Below, in pieces: positions 8,637-17,450 of a DNA stretch of 64,000 nucleotides. Numbering within the stretch: position 1 is the first letter of the stretch; each line of letters opens with the position of its first letter. The stretch comes from a candidate division WOR-1 bacterium RIFOXYB2_FULL_46_45 (lineage in GTDB: Bacteria > Margulisbacteria > WOR-1 > XYC2-FULL-46-14). The stretch lies in NCBI GenBank assembly GCA_001771585.1, contig MEUE01000001.1, positions 434,001 through 498,000 on the forward strand. The letters are read 5' to 3'. Made by a program: the position numbers and the translations under genes. The notes under the pieces were generated by a model. It made no database searches and was not told the origin of the DNA. It saw only the letters and a program-made list of their open reading frames with translations.

Positions 8637-9374
8637 TTATATGCTTTCTTTGAACTCAATTAAAGCACTTTTAATTATATTACGTAAGTTCGACCGTTTT
8701 TTCACAAACTTGGGGGGATTTTCATATAGCCCCAGCAGATCGGCGGTCACCAGAACCTGCCCGTCGCAGTGAGAGCCGGAGCCGATCCCAATCGTCGGGA
8801 TTTTGAGCGCTTTTGTGATTTGCGCCGCAATTTTCTCGTCCACCATCTCCAATACTACAGCAAAACAACCGGCTTGCTCTAACTTTTTAGCTTTGGCTTT
8901 GAGCTTTTCACTTTGCACTTTGCACTTAAATCCCGTTTGATTAACTGACTGTGGCGTAAAGCCGAGGTGTCCCACAACCGGAATCCCCGCTTTCACGATA
9001 GCTTTGACGGCCTCCGTGTATTCCGCGCCCTCAAGTTTGACCGCATTGGCGCCGGCCTTGATCAGATCAACCGCTGAACACAAGGCATGTTCTACCCCTT
9101 GCTGAAAAGTACCAAAAGGCAGGTCGGCAACAATCATAGAATTTTGTACAACGCGGGCAACCGCCTGGGTGTGGATCACCATCTCCATCAAAGTTACCGG
9201 GACGGTATTTTTGTAGCCCAACGCGACATTTCCCAAAGAATCGCCGACTAAAATGATATCAATCCCCGTTTCGTCCAAAATTTTGGCGAAAAGGGAATCA
9301 TAGGCGGTCAGCATCGAAATTTTGCGGACCCCTTTTAACTTTTTGATGCCTGCGGCTGTTTGTGTTTTTTCCAT
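8637..9374 (-). CDS. panB: 3-methyl-2-oxobutanoate hydroxymethyltransferase
   Basis: PanB makes ketopantoate from alpha-ketoisovalerate and methylene-tetrahydrofolate. MLTAYDSLFAKI, VGDSLGNVALGY, MIVADLPFGTFQ, AGANAVKLEGA, PVVGHLGFTPQSVNQTG, VLEMV and IGIGSGSHCDGQVLV are the conserved blocks. The segment after GFK (KVQSEKLKAKAKK) is encoded by a short tandem repeat and replaces the usual YRVQGK region. It overlaps cdaA by 40 nt, so the first ~13 codons are shared with the cdaA 3' end. At 245 aa it is slightly shorter than usual. Confidence 0.93.
   Translation of the reverse strand: MEKTQTAAGIKKLKGVRKISMLTAYDSLFAKILDETGIDIILVGDSLGNVALGYKNTVPVTLMEMVIHTQAVARVVQNSMIVADLPFGTFQQGVEHALCSAVDLIKAGANAVKLEGAEYTEAVKAIVKAGIPVVGHLGFTPQSVNQTGFKCKVQSEKLKAKAKKLEQAGCFAVVLEMVDEKIAAQITKALKIPTIGIGSGSHCDGQVLVTADLLGLYENPPKFVKKRSNLRNIIKSALIEFKESI
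8881..8930 (-). repeat. In-frame short tandem repeat inside panB
   Basis: Units of the type AGCTTTTG/ACTTTGC (plus strand) are repeated about six times. They read in frame as a Lys-rich K-V-Q-S-E-K-L-K-A-K-A-K-K stretch. The unit resembles the one inside thiE at 2050-2085. Confidence 0.6.
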
Positions 9375-10138
9375 GGGAGATTAAGATGCTGTTCGCGGTC
9401 AAGAGAGAAAAGCTTTTCTTCCAGCATCTCTTTGGTCAAAAAGCGGGTCAAATAGCCGTTCTCAGCCAAAGAGATGGTCCCGGTCGTTTCGGAAACAACA
9501 ATCACAATCGCGTCGGAGAGTTCGGTCAACCCGACCGCCGCCCGATGGCGGGTCCCCAGCCGCTTATCCAAAAGCCGCGATTCGGACAAGGGCAAAAGAC
9601 AGCTTGCTCCAAGCAAGCGGTCACCCTGGATAATCACCGCCCCGTCGTGAAGGGGAGATTTGGTCTGAAAGATCGAATAGATCAGCTCCGCCGAAAGAAG
9701 CGCGTCCATCCTGATCCCGGACTCAAGATATTCGTTTAACCCGGTTTTGCGTTCCAAAACGATCAGCGCCCCGATCTTGTTTTCGGACAACTGCTCAATC
9801 GCGCGGACCAAAGACCTCACAAAAAAAGAGCCGCTGCCCGAAGATGGAATTAAACCGCGAAAAAGCCGCCCCCGCCCCAATCTTTCGAGCGTCCGCCGCA
9901 ACTCCGGCTGGAAAACAATTATGACCAAAATCAAAAGGACCGCCGCAAATTTTTCAAAGAGCCAATTAATCGTATAAAGATTGGCCAGGTGCGCCACCAA
10001 ATAGAGAAAGAAAATAACCAGCACTCCACGCAAAAGCGCCCAGGCGCGGGTCCCTTGTAGCCACAAGATAACGTAATAAACGATGATCGAAACAATCGCG
10101 ATGTCAAGGAGATCCAGCCAGCGCAGTTCTAAGGGCAT
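9335..10138 (-). CDS. cdaA: Diadenylate cyclase (c-di-AMP synthase), CdaA type
   Basis: It makes cyclic di-AMP from two ATP at the membrane. Three N-terminal hydrophobic helices (residues ~10-80) are followed by the DAC domain with the catalytic DGA (SPLHDGAVII) and RHR (GTRHRAAVGLTE) motifs. Its length of 267 aa is typical of CdaA. No cdaR or glmM follows, unlike Firmicutes; it sits between lysA (10-nt overlap) and panB (40-nt overlap). Adjacent peptidoglycan-precursor genes (lysA here, dapL/dapF nearby) fit the usual cell-wall link of c-di-AMP. That link is inference. Confidence 0.93.
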   Translation of the reverse strand: MPLELRWLDLLDIAIVSIIVYYVILWLQGTRAWALLRGVLVIFFLYLVAHLANLYTINWLFEKFAAVLLILVIIVFQPELRRTLERLGRGRLFRGLIPSSGSGSFFVRSLVRAIEQLSENKIGALIVLERKTGLNEYLESGIRMDALLSAELIYSIFQTKSPLHDGAVIIQGDRLLGASCLLPLSESRLLDKRLGTRHRAAVGLTELSDAIVIVVSETTGTISLAENGYLTRFLTKEMLEEKLFSLDREQHLNLPWKKHKQPQASKS

Positions 10139-11382
10139 AGGTCCTCCTCAACTAAGTTTTCGTAAGTTTCACGCTTAATGATAGAAACTGCCTTGCCGTT
10201 CCCGACCATCACCATTGCCGGACGGGGAACGCGGTTGTAATTGCTGGACATCGAATAATTATACGCTCCGGTCGCAAAAACCGCCAGCAGATCATCTTCC
10301 TTGATTTCCGGCAATTTTATTTCTTTAATCAAAACGTCTCCCGATTCGCAAAAACGTCCGGCAACGCGATAAGTAATTTTTGGGGCTTCATTACGATTCG
10401 CGACCACCGCGTCGTATCTGGCATCGTAGAGGATCGGCCGCGGGTTATCCGACATCCCTCCGTCAACCATGGCGTATTTGCGGATGCCGGGAATATCTTT
10501 TACATAAGAAACAGTATAAAGTGTTATTCCCGCCTGGCCGACAATAGAACGTCCCGGCTCAAAAACCAGGCGCGGTGCAAAATTCTTTTTCGCTTTAACT
10601 TTCCCGATCACCTTTTCCAATAGCTCCGGCACCGGCGGGACTTCTTCGCCAAGATAAGAAATTCCCCAACCACCGCCCAGGTTTAATTCCTTCGCCCCTT
10701 CCGCCAGGGAAAAAAGTATGTCAACTTCGATTAAATACGGATCAATATCGAGAATTTGCGAGCCGATGTGGGCATGCAGTCCGATAAAATCAAGCCGCTT
10801 CGAATCCTTCGCGATTTTTACCGCCGAAGCGACTTCGCTCTTTTGCAGGCCGAATTTTGAATCGATCTTTCCGGTCTGGATAAACTCATGGGTGTGGGCT
10901 TCAATCCCCGGATTGACCCGAAAGAGGATCTCAACCTGTTTATCCATGCTTGAGCTGATCTCGTCCAGGTTCTTTAACTCCCTAAAATTATCGACGACAA
11001 ATTTTACGCCGTAGGCGATTCCCTCTTCAATCTCTTTGCGGCTCTTGTTGTTCCCGTGAAAATAAATCTTTTCCGGACCGATCCCGGCCTTTTTGGCGGT
11101 AAAAAGTTCCCCGCCGGACGAGACATCCGCCCCCAGCCCTTCATCCGCGATCATCTTTAAGATCGCGGTATTGCAGAGCGCTTTACTTGCATAAATCACC
11201 AGGGAGTCAGGATATTTTGATTTTAGGGTTGAAACGTACTGGCGGCAGTTGTGGCGGACGGTCAATTCGTCCAGGACATAAAGCGGGGTGCCAAATTGTT
11301 TGGCCAATTCGGTCGTGTCGCACCCGCCAATCTCCAAATGTCCCTTATCGTTTATCTTCGCGGTTAACGGCCGGTTGTTCAT
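10129..11382 (-). CDS. lysA: Diaminopimelate decarboxylase
   Basis: This PLP enzyme converts meso-diaminopimelate to lysine. The PLP lysine is in [10 protein letters not shown] (residues ~63-72), followed by [37 protein letters not shown], the active-site FCESGDVL and [12 protein letters not shown]. It overlaps cimA by 4 nt and cdaA by 10 nt. Together with dapL and dapF it indicates the LL-DAP aminotransferase route to lysine and peptidoglycan. Confidence 0.95.
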   Translation of the reverse strand: MNNRPLTAKINDKGHLEIGGCDTTELAKQFGTPLYVLDELTVRHNCRQYVSTLKSKYPDSLVIYASKALCNTAILKMIADEGLGADVSSGGELFTAKKAGIGPEKIYFHGNNKSRKEIEEGIAYGVKFVVDNFRELKNLDEISSSMDKQVEILFRVNPGIEAHTHEFIQTGKIDSKFGLQKSEVASAVKIAKDSKRLDFIGLHAHIGSQILDIDPYLIEVDILFSLAEGAKELNLGGGWGISYLGEEVPPVPELLEKVIGKVKAKKNFAPRLVFEPGRSIVGQAGITLYTVSYVKDIPGIRKYAMVDGGMSDNPRPILYDARYDAVVANRNEAPKITYRVAGRFCESGDVLIKEIKLPEIKEDDLLAVFATGAYNYSMSSNYNRVPRPAMVMVGNGKAVSIIKRETYENLVEEDLCP

Positions 11383-12932
11383 TTTATTAGTTTATACTCC
11401 AGTGAATCGGAGAGCGCCTGCCAGCTGGCTTCAATGACATTGGTTGAGACCCCGACTGTTCCCCATGACCCGTCGTCATCCGACGATTCGATGATAACGC
11501 GGACCTTGGCGGCGGTCCCGGCGTTGGAATCCAGAACCCGGACCTTGTAATCGGTCAGTTTGACGCTGTCCAGTTCCGGAAAGTATTCCCCAAGCGCCGA
11601 CCGGAGCGCGTCGTCAAGCGCATTGATCGGCCCATCCCCCTCCCCAGTCGCTTCAACCTCATCCCCTTTTACTTTTAATTTTATTCTCGCTTCAACAAAG
11701 GCCGGGCTCAATCCCTCTTTTGTATTTTGGATCTGAAAATCAACCAATTCAAAGTGCGGCTTGGTCTTTTTTATCGCCTTCTTAACCAGCAGTTCAAACG
11801 AGGCCTCCCCCTCTTCAAATTGGTACCCTTGATGCTCCAAATCCTTAAGTGTCCGGATCAGCTCTTTTATCTCGGGGGTCTCTTTTTTGATATCAACCCC
11901 GTAATCTTTGGCTTTGTAAACCAGATTGGAAATCCCGGAGAGTTCGGAAACCGTCACGCGGCGCTCGTTCCCGACCGCTTCGGGCTTAATATGTTCGTAG
12001 GTCTCCGGATTTTTTGACACCGCGGAGACATGGATTCCTCCCTTGTGGGAAAAGGCGGAGCGGCCGACAAAGGGCTGGTGGGGCGACTGCGGCAGGTTGG
12101 CGATTTCGGCGATATGCCGGGATATTTCGGTCAACCGCGTAAGCTGTTTGTCGGAAACACAATTGATCCCCATTTTCAGTTTCAGGATCGGAATAATCGA
12201 ACAGAGGTTGGCGTTGCCGCAGCGCTCGCCCAAACCGTTGATTGTCCCCTGAACATGGCTTACGCCGCCATAGACCGCCATTTCCGATACCGAAACCGCG
12301 CATTCCGAATCGTTGTGGGCATGGATCCCGAGCGGTTTTTTTACTTTTATTTTTATTTCGCTTATAATTCTCTGCGCCTCGTGGCTTAATGTTCCGCCGT
12401 TGGTATCGCAGAGGCAGAGGATATCGGCGCCGGCCTCTTCGGCCGCCTTTAAACATTTTAGTGCATATTCCGGATTGGCCTTATATCCGTCAAAAAAATG
12501 TTCGGCGTCAAAGACAACTTCGCGGCCGGCTTTTTTTACGTAAGCGATCGTTTCTTTAATCATCAAAAGATTTTCTTCAAGCGTCGTTTTCAGCGCGTCG
12601 GTAACTTGAAAGTCCCAGCATTTTCCAAAGATGGCGACAACCGGCGTTTTTGCTTCAAGGAGCGTCGCAATATTTTTATCGTCTTTTATATTGATATTGG
12701 GACGGCGGGTGGATGAAAAAGCGACGATTTTGGCTTTTTTTAGCTTTACTTTTTTAATGGCCTGAAAAAATTCGATATCTTTCGGGTTTGAACCGGGCCA
12801 GCCCCCTTCTATATAATGGATCCCCAACTCGTCCAAAAGTTTAGCGATTTTGATCTTGTCCTGTACCGTAAAAGAGACCCCTTCGGTCTGGGCTCCGTCG
12901 CGTAAAGTGGTATCAAAGAGGGTAAAACTCAT
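11379..12932 (-). CDS. cimA: (R)-citramalate synthase
   Basis: It condenses pyruvate and acetyl-CoA to citramalate for threonine-independent isoleucine synthesis. The N-terminal HMGL-like barrel starts with [18 protein letters not shown] and has [26 protein letters not shown] and the metal motif GIHAHND. The C-terminal ~150 residues form a LeuA-type regulatory dimer domain. The [10 protein letters not shown] sequence and the length (517 aa) match the citramalate synthase subfamily rather than LeuA. It overlaps ispH and lysA by 4 nt each. Confidence 0.92.
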   Translation of the reverse strand: MSFTLFDTTLRDGAQTEGVSFTVQDKIKIAKLLDELGIHYIEGGWPGSNPKDIEFFQAIKKVKLKKAKIVAFSSTRRPNINIKDDKNIATLLEAKTPVVAIFGKCWDFQVTDALKTTLEENLLMIKETIAYVKKAGREVVFDAEHFFDGYKANPEYALKCLKAAEEAGADILCLCDTNGGTLSHEAQRIISEIKIKVKKPLGIHAHNDSECAVSVSEMAVYGGVSHVQGTINGLGERCGNANLCSIIPILKLKMGINCVSDKQLTRLTEISRHIAEIANLPQSPHQPFVGRSAFSHKGGIHVSAVSKNPETYEHIKPEAVGNERRVTVSELSGISNLVYKAKDYGVDIKKETPEIKELIRTLKDLEHQGYQFEEGEASFELLVKKAIKKTKPHFELVDFQIQNTKEGLSPAFVEARIKLKVKGDEVEATGEGDGPINALDDALRSALGEYFPELDSVKLTDYKVRVLDSNAGTAAKVRVIIESSDDDGSWGTVGVSTNVIEASWQALSDSLEYKLIK

Positions 12933-13762
12933 GATACTGAAATTATATCACAAATCTCTTTTATCACCCAATCGGGTGTGGAGGCTCCCGCGGTTATTCC
13001 AATTTTGTTTTTATCACGAAGGCGAGGAAATATTTCCTCGCCTTCCTTTTTGTTTTGGATTTGATATGTCGGCGTTCCGGTCTTGGCGCAGAGCTCGGTT
13101 AGGCGCTTGGTATTGGCGCTCATCTTGTCGCCAATAATGAGCATCACATCAACTTTTTTTGCCAAATCAATCGCCGCTTTTTGTCTTTTTTGGGTCGCTC
13201 CGCAAATTGTTTTGTGGACTATTAAATCTTTGACTTTTCCCTGAAGATATTTTACGATCTCGTTAAAATTTTCTTCCGATTGGGTGGTTTGAGCGACAAC
13301 GCCGACCTTGTCTTGAAGGCGAGAAAATATATTCTCGCCTTCATCTTTCGATGAAACCACAATCCCCTTCCCCTCCGACCACCCCAAAATCCCCTTCACC
13401 TCCGGATGGTTTTTATCCCCGATGATAATCAGCTGGTATCCTTTTTCAACCATCTCTTGAGCCAATTTCTGCGCCCGCTTCACCCAGGAGCAGGTGGTAT
13501 CGATTATTTTCAGCTTTTTCTTTTTTGCCTCTTCATAAACCGAAGGCGGTACCCCGTGCGCCGAAATGAGCAAAGTTTCTCCGTCCTTAATCTCATTGAT
13601 ATCTTTGATGACTTTGATCCCCTGTTGTTTCAGCTTTTCTACTACTTGGGTATTGTGGACCAGGTTGCCCAGCATATAGATATCGCGGTGTTCTTTTGCC
13701 TTGTTGTAGGCAGCGGAAACCCCTTCGCAAAAACCGGAAGAATCAGCTATGAAGATTTGCAT
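12929..13762 (-). CDS. ispH: 4-hydroxy-3-methylbut-2-enyl diphosphate reductase
   Basis: This [4Fe-4S] enzyme makes IPP and DMAPP in the last MEP step. The three cluster cysteines are in GFCEGV (C12), DTTCSWV and [35 protein letters not shown] and [12 protein letters not shown] are also present. Two loops, [10 protein letters not shown] and [10 protein letters not shown], are encoded by two copies of the same palindromic repeat. It heads a 12-kb minus-strand gene string. A -10 box lies 9 nt before the ATG. Its first 20 bases recur at 15462-15481. Confidence 0.95.
   Translation of the reverse strand: MQIFIADSSGFCEGVSAAYNKAKEHRDIYMLGNLVHNTQVVEKLKQQGIKVIKDINEIKDGETLLISAHGVPPSVYEEAKKKKLKIIDTTCSWVKRAQKLAQEMVEKGYQLIIIGDKNHPEVKGILGWSEGKGIVVSSKDEGENIFSRLQDKVGVVAQTTQSEENFNEIVKYLQGKVKDLIVHKTICGATQKRQKAAIDLAKKVDVMLIIGDKMSANTKRLTELCAKTGTPTYQIQNKKEGEEIFPRLRDKNKIGITAGASTPDWVIKEICDIISVS
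13019..13044. repeat. Palindromic repeat in ispH, copy 1
   Basis: A perfect 26-bp palindrome with arms AAGGCGAGGAAAT and ATTTCCTCGCCTT. It is read in frame as part of [13 protein letters not shown] in IspH. The second copy at 13315-13342 has the same arms and the same reading frame. Confidence 0.85.
13315..13342. repeat. Palindromic repeat in ispH, copy 2
   Basis: Arms GAAGGCGAGAA and TTCTCGCCTTC are perfectly inverted around a 6-nt AATATA centre. It encodes [13 protein letters not shown], nearly the same peptide as copy 1. This suggests two insertions of one mobile palindrome into loops of an essential enzyme. Confidence 0.85.
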
Positions 13763-13764
13763 CT
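13745..13764 (+). repeat. Direct repeat, left copy, flanking gene 13838-15463
   Basis: AGCTATGAAGATTTGCATCT is identical to 15462-15481. Here it is the antisense of the ispH start codon region (MQIFIA). The two copies bracket the whole inserted gene and its promoter. Confidence 0.85.
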
Positions 13765-13771
13765 ACCCTAT

Positions 13772-13777
13772 ATTGTA
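13772..13777 (-). promoter_or_regulatory. -10 box of the ispH operon
   Basis: The minus strand reads TACAAT, ending 9 nt before the ispH ATG, with no SD between. The -35 is not clear. A leader of about 2-3 nt is inferred. Confidence 0.4.
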
Positions 13778-13803
13778 ATACAAAAGCAAGGATAAAAAAC
13801 AGG

Positions 13804-13833
13804 TGAAATTTATTCAAAAATCTTCGGATAAAT
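13804..13833 (+). promoter_or_regulatory. Shared accessory-gene promoter motif, copy 5
   Basis: TGAAATTT at 13804-13811, a 14-nt spacer, then GGATAAAT at 13826-13833, 4 nt before the ATG at 13838. The spacing is identical to the other four copies. The GATA of the second box aligns exactly. Confidence 0.6.
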
Positions 13834-13837
13834 AAAT

Positions 13838-15463
13838 ATGGGAACAGCACTTTCGGCGGCAAGAAGCCAACAATCATTACTGGGCTGGCCAAATTACCCT
13901 GCAGTAGCCCGGCCGGCCCCGCTTAGGACTGTCAAAACAGGCTGGCAGGAGCAGGCCGTCCATGTTGTAAACAATTCCCCTACTCCGGCACAGGACCTGA
14001 TGCCGTTTTATGACACCCATCTTCCCCGCGAAGTTACTCAAGTCATAATTGAAGCGGTAAAAGCGGATGGCGCCGCTAAACTGGCCCAGGCAATTGGGGT
14101 CATCAGGAGCCCGGAGGTTGAAAGGATAGCAAAAGAGATTGAAGCGATATCAAAAGAACTGGCAGGCCAAGTCCTGGTCGGCAATGAAAATTTTTATAAT
14201 TTATGTTCAACCAATGCTTTAATAATCCCCGCTGAATTAGATAATGATAAAACAAAACCGCAGTTAGAAGAAGTTCTGCCTTTTCTTTTTGTCAGCGAAC
14301 TTAGGGACATGCAATTGCTAGTCGGGCTGGCACAAGACCCCAAACTAAGAAGAGAAACAATTAGCAAGCGGCAATCCTACGCGCCAACGGAAGAGGCAAA
14401 CGAATTACGGGCAAGATTGCTTGAAAAGATAAAAGAGTTAAGGAGCGAACTACTAAGAATAGAACATAACTGGGAGGCCCTGAAGCTTCCCCGTAAAGCA
14501 AAAAATAGTATTGCCAGCAGAAGAACCGCCAAAAGGACATCCATCTCTGCGCAGATGATTGCCCTCTACGATGTCGATAAACAAATCAGCCACGATATTG
14601 CACGCTGTTTTGGAATAAGGTTTAGTCCTTTCCATCCTTGTTTGCACGGAATTGATCTTCTTCATGGCAGGAAAATGACCTTCTCGTACCATCTCCTTGA
14701 TCTGTGCGAGTCTTATTCCCATCTTATGCATGTAGCCTCTGTTCTGGAAACAAATTACTGCCGCCTGGGGGGAACATTGTTTCCGATAGAAGATTTTGAT
14801 CCGGCCGTAATTGGAAAAACAGCGGCAATAAATGCCTCTTTCCGCAACATGATGCCGTTAAATACCGGATCGCCGTCAAAAGCCGGGCATGTAAACTATC
14901 AACCCGATCCGGCAACCCCTCGTATAACCGGCTATCCGTCTATGCTCGAAATACTTTTATATAACTTACTTAAAAACCCGACCAGATTTATTGAGGAAGA
15001 GAAAGAAAGAGATTTTTTTGTTGACCTTGAGATACGTCCCGACCGTAAATTCCCTGATGTAGCCATCGCCACGGTTGAAGATAACGCAACCGGGTTCAAT
15101 GTTCATGCACTATTCCGGCGGGCGGTCGAAGAGGCGGAAAAGCAGAAAGAAAACGGAACAATCAATCTCTATCCCATACTAAAAAGGATCCTGGCCTGTA
15201 AAGATAAACCTTTCATGTTCCGCGGATTTACCGTCGGAGAGCTGATGGATATGGCTCTTCTGCCACGGCTCTCCGCAAGCTATAGGGACACAATTTCCTC
15301 CGGCATAGGACTTGATGAAGCCAACCATATCTGCCAGTTAAACGGCTGGGACATTATGATTACAAACACAACCACCGGCGGAGCGCTGGTCTGGATAATT
15401 ATGGGAGAGAAAGAAAAACTGGACAAAATTATCGCGAGAGAATTGGGGCAATTCATCCTTTAG
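13838..15463 (+). CDS. Histidine-kinase-like protein with degenerate GHKL ATPase domain
   Basis: The C-terminal third matches the GHKL ATPase fold of histidine kinases. An N-box-like LEILLYNLLKNPTRF lies at 370-384, a G1-like VEDNATGF at 413-420, a G2-like SSGIGLDEANHICQLNGW at 487-504, and TTGGALVWI at 512-520. H252 in ISHDIARCF could be the phospho-acceptor H-box. Residues ~180-215 are Glu/Arg-rich and may form a coiled coil. There is no membrane segment or sensor domain, and motifs deviate from consensus, so activity is uncertain. No SD precedes the ATG, which lies just after the shared promoter motif. The gene is bracketed by a 20-bp direct repeat and overlaps dapL by 4 nt. Confidence 0.6.
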   Translation: MGTALSAARSQQSLLGWPNYPAVARPAPLRTVKTGWQEQAVHVVNNSPTPAQDLMPFYDTHLPREVTQVIIEAVKADGAAKLAQAIGVIRSPEVERIAKEIEAISKELAGQVLVGNENFYNLCSTNALIIPAELDNDKTKPQLEEVLPFLFVSELRDMQLLVGLAQDPKLRRETISKRQSYAPTEEANELRARLLEKIKELRSELLRIEHNWEALKLPRKAKNSIASRRTAKRTSISAQMIALYDVDKQISHDIARCFGIRFSPFHPCLHGIDLLHGRKMTFSYHLLDLCESYSHLMHVASVLETNYCRLGGTLFPIEDFDPAVIGKTAAINASFRNMMPLNTGSPSKAGHVNYQPDPATPRITGYPSMLEILLYNLLKNPTRFIEEEKERDFFVDLEIRPDRKFPDVAIATVEDNATGFNVHALFRRAVEEAEKQKENGTINLYPILKRILACKDKPFMFRGFTVGELMDMALLPRLSASYRDTISSGIGLDEANHICQLNGWDIMITNTTTGGALVWIIMGEKEKLDKIIARELGQFIL

Positions 15464-16608
15464 CTATGAAGATTTGCATCTTTTAATCTTTTGATAGCCA
15501 GCTTTATCCGCTCTTTTGGGATTGTAAACGCGAACCGGACATAGCCTTCGCCGGAGGGGCCGTAGCCGGAACCGGGGACAACCAGGATCCCGCATTTGTC
15601 GAGCAGTTTTTCGGTAAAAGAGGCGGAGGTTTCACCTTTTGGAACCGGAACCCACATATAAAAGGTCGCTTTCGGTTTCGGTAATTTAAAACCAAGTGAA
15701 GACAGCCCATCATATAAAACATCCCTTCTCTCTTGAAAAAACAGATTGTTTTGGGCAACACAATCCTGCGAAGAAGAGAGGGCCGTTATCGCCGCCAGCT
15801 GGATCGCTTTGAAAACACCGGAATCAATATTGGACTTGATCGTCGCCAGGGCCGAAACCGCGTCTTTATTCCCCACCGCCATCCCGATCCTCCACCCGGT
15901 CATATTATAAGTTTTTGAAAGCGAATGGAATTCGATCGTCACCTCTTTCGCCCCCGGAATTTCTAAAACACTAATCGGCTTATAGCCGTCATATCCCATC
16001 TCCGAATAAGCCAGATCGGAAACGAGCAGGATATTATTCTCTCTGCAAAAATTTACGCATTGCTCAAAAAAGTCCTTTTCTGCTACCGCTGCCGTCGGAT
16101 TGTTCGGATAATTGATATATAAAAGTTTGGCCCTCTTAACAATATTTGCCGGAATCTTTTTTAGATCAGGAACTAAAGGGATGAGATACGGTTCCCCGCC
16201 GGCCAGGATAGTAGAAATTTTATAGACCGGATAAGAGGGGTCGGGGACCAGCGTAACATCTCCCGGATCGACAAAAGCGAGCGGCAGATGGGCCAGCCCT
16301 TCTTTGGAACCGATCAGCGCGCAAACTTCGGTTGCAGGATCGAGCAAAACATTAAAACGCTTCTTATACCAGTCTGCGACCGCCTTGCGGAATAAGGGCT
16401 CTCCTTTTGAGGTTGGATAATTTTCCGCCTCGGTGGTCGGCAAAACCTCCCGCATTTTGGAAATAATATGTTCCGGCGTCGGCAGGTCCGGATCACCGAT
16501 CCCAAAATCGATAACGTCTATCCCTTTTTTGACAAGCTCCGCTTTCTTCTCTTCAATTTTTACGAACAGATACGGGGGGATTTTATCCAAACGTTTCGAT
16601 TTTCTCAT
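15460..16608 (-). CDS. dapL: LL-diaminopimelate aminotransferase
   Basis: This class I/II PLP aminotransferase makes LL-DAP directly from tetrahydrodipicolinate. The start RLDKIPPYLFVKIEEKKAEL, FGIGDPDLPTP, NYPNNPTAA, the PLP-lysine region FHSLSKTYNMTGWRIGMAVGN and the final YVRFAFT are typical of DapL. dapF follows 4 nt overlapped upstream (16605), so the pair is one operon for the DapL branch. The last codons (DANLHS) are written on the right copy of the 20-bp repeat. Confidence 0.9.
   Translation of the reverse strand: MRKSKRLDKIPPYLFVKIEEKKAELVKKGIDVIDFGIGDPDLPTPEHIISKMREVLPTTEAENYPTSKGEPLFRKAVADWYKKRFNVLLDPATEVCALIGSKEGLAHLPLAFVDPGDVTLVPDPSYPVYKISTILAGGEPYLIPLVPDLKKIPANIVKRAKLLYINYPNNPTAAVAEKDFFEQCVNFCRENNILLVSDLAYSEMGYDGYKPISVLEIPGAKEVTIEFHSLSKTYNMTGWRIGMAVGNKDAVSALATIKSNIDSGVFKAIQLAAITALSSSQDCVAQNNLFFQERRDVLYDGLSSLGFKLPKPKATFYMWVPVPKGETSASFTEKLLDKCGILVVPGSGYGPSGEGYVRFAFTIPKERIKLAIKRLKDANLHS
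15462..15481 (+). repeat. Direct repeat, right copy, flanking gene 13838-15463
   Basis: An exact 20-bp match to 13745-13764. It starts within the stop codon of the kinase-like gene and covers the last codons of dapL. The length and placement resemble a target-site duplication around the inserted segment. Confidence 0.85.
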
Positions 16609-17405
16609 AATGTATATTCTCCCGTAAAAACCGTCTCCGCCGGTCCGCGCATTAAGATATGTTTGTCATCGCGGTTCCATTCAATATCCAAATTCCCGCC
16701 GGGAAGGGTAACAATTACTTCCTGATCGGTCTTTCCCTCCGTCACTGCGGCCGCAACGGCGGCGCAAGCGCCGGTGCCGCAAGCGAGTGTCTCTCCCGCC
16801 CCTCTCTCCCACACCTTCACTTCAATATGCTTCCGGTCGATTATTTTGACAAATTCCACATTGGTTCTATTTGGAAAATGGGGATGGTTTTCAATTTTAG
16901 GGCCCACTTCCTGTAAGTTAACCGCATCAAGGTCGTCAACAAAAATCACCGCATGCGGATTCCCCATCGAAACTTCGTGGATTTTAAAGTCGTAAGTACT
17001 AAGTACTAAGTCGTAAGTATTAAGTATTTGGGGAATTCCCATATCTACTTCGACCGCCGCCGCCTGTCCTTTTTCCGCCATCACCGCGGGGAGCATTATT
17101 CCGGCTTTGGTTTCAACCGACAAAAGCTCTTTCTTGTTCTCCATCGTATCGTAGAGGTATTTCGCGAAGCAGCGGATCCCGTTGCCGCACATCTCCGGCT
17201 CTGAACCATCGGGATTAAAGATTTGCATTCTGGCGTCGGCCTTGTCGGAGGGCAAAACCAGGATCAGACCGTCCGCCCCGATCCCAAAGTTCCGGTCACA
17301 GACATCCTCTGCCAGTTGAGGAAGATCAATCCCTTCCAGTTTTTCACAGCGGCAATCAACCAGCACAAAATCGTTGCCGAGACCGTGCATCTTGGTAAAC
17401 TTCAT
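16605..17405 (-). CDS. dapF: Diaminopimelate epimerase
   Basis: It epimerises LL-DAP to meso-DAP with two catalytic cysteines, seen in PEMCGNGIRCF and LACGTGACAA. The N-terminus MKFTKMHGLGNDFVLVD and VSMGNPHAVIFV also fit. A tandem repeat at 16989-17029 encodes NTYDLVLSTYDFK just before VSMGNPHA, where homologues differ. The gene is led by a near-consensus TATACT only 6 nt before the ATG, so the mRNA should be leaderless. It overlaps dapL by 4 nt. Confidence 0.95.
   Translation of the reverse strand: MKFTKMHGLGNDFVLVDCRCEKLEGIDLPQLAEDVCDRNFGIGADGLILVLPSDKADARMQIFNPDGSEPEMCGNGIRCFAKYLYDTMENKKELLSVETKAGIMLPAVMAEKGQAAAVEVDMGIPQILNTYDLVLSTYDFKIHEVSMGNPHAVIFVDDLDAVNLQEVGPKIENHPHFPNRTNVEFVKIIDRKHIEVKVWERGAGETLACGTGACAAVAAAVTEGKTDQEVIVTLPGGNLDIEWNRDDKHILMRGPAETVFTGEYTL
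16989..17029 (-). repeat. In-frame short tandem repeat inside dapF
   Basis: GTCGTAAGTACTAAG-type units with the core TAAGTACTAAGTA recur, nearly tandem and partly palindromic. They read in frame as LNTYDLVLSTYDF. Confidence 0.6.
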
Positions 17406-17411
17406 AGATAT

Positions 17412-17417
17412 AGTATA
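17412..17417 (-). promoter_or_regulatory. -10 box of dapF-dapL, leaderless
   Basis: TATACT on the minus strand ends 6 nt before the dapF ATG. TTAACA is 18 nt upstream as a plausible -35. With a usual 6-8 nt start-site distance, transcription would begin at or next to the ATG. Confidence 0.6.
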
Positions 17418-17438
17418 GCAAAAGTTTAAATTAAATGT

Positions 17439-17444
17439 TAATAT
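17439..17444 (+). promoter_or_regulatory. -10 box of the AbiEii pair, leaderless
   Basis: TGTTAATAT (an extended -10) ends 6 nt before the ATG at 17451. No SD is present. It is divergent from the dapF promoter within 45 nt. Confidence 0.45.
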
Positions 17445-17450
17445 TTATCC

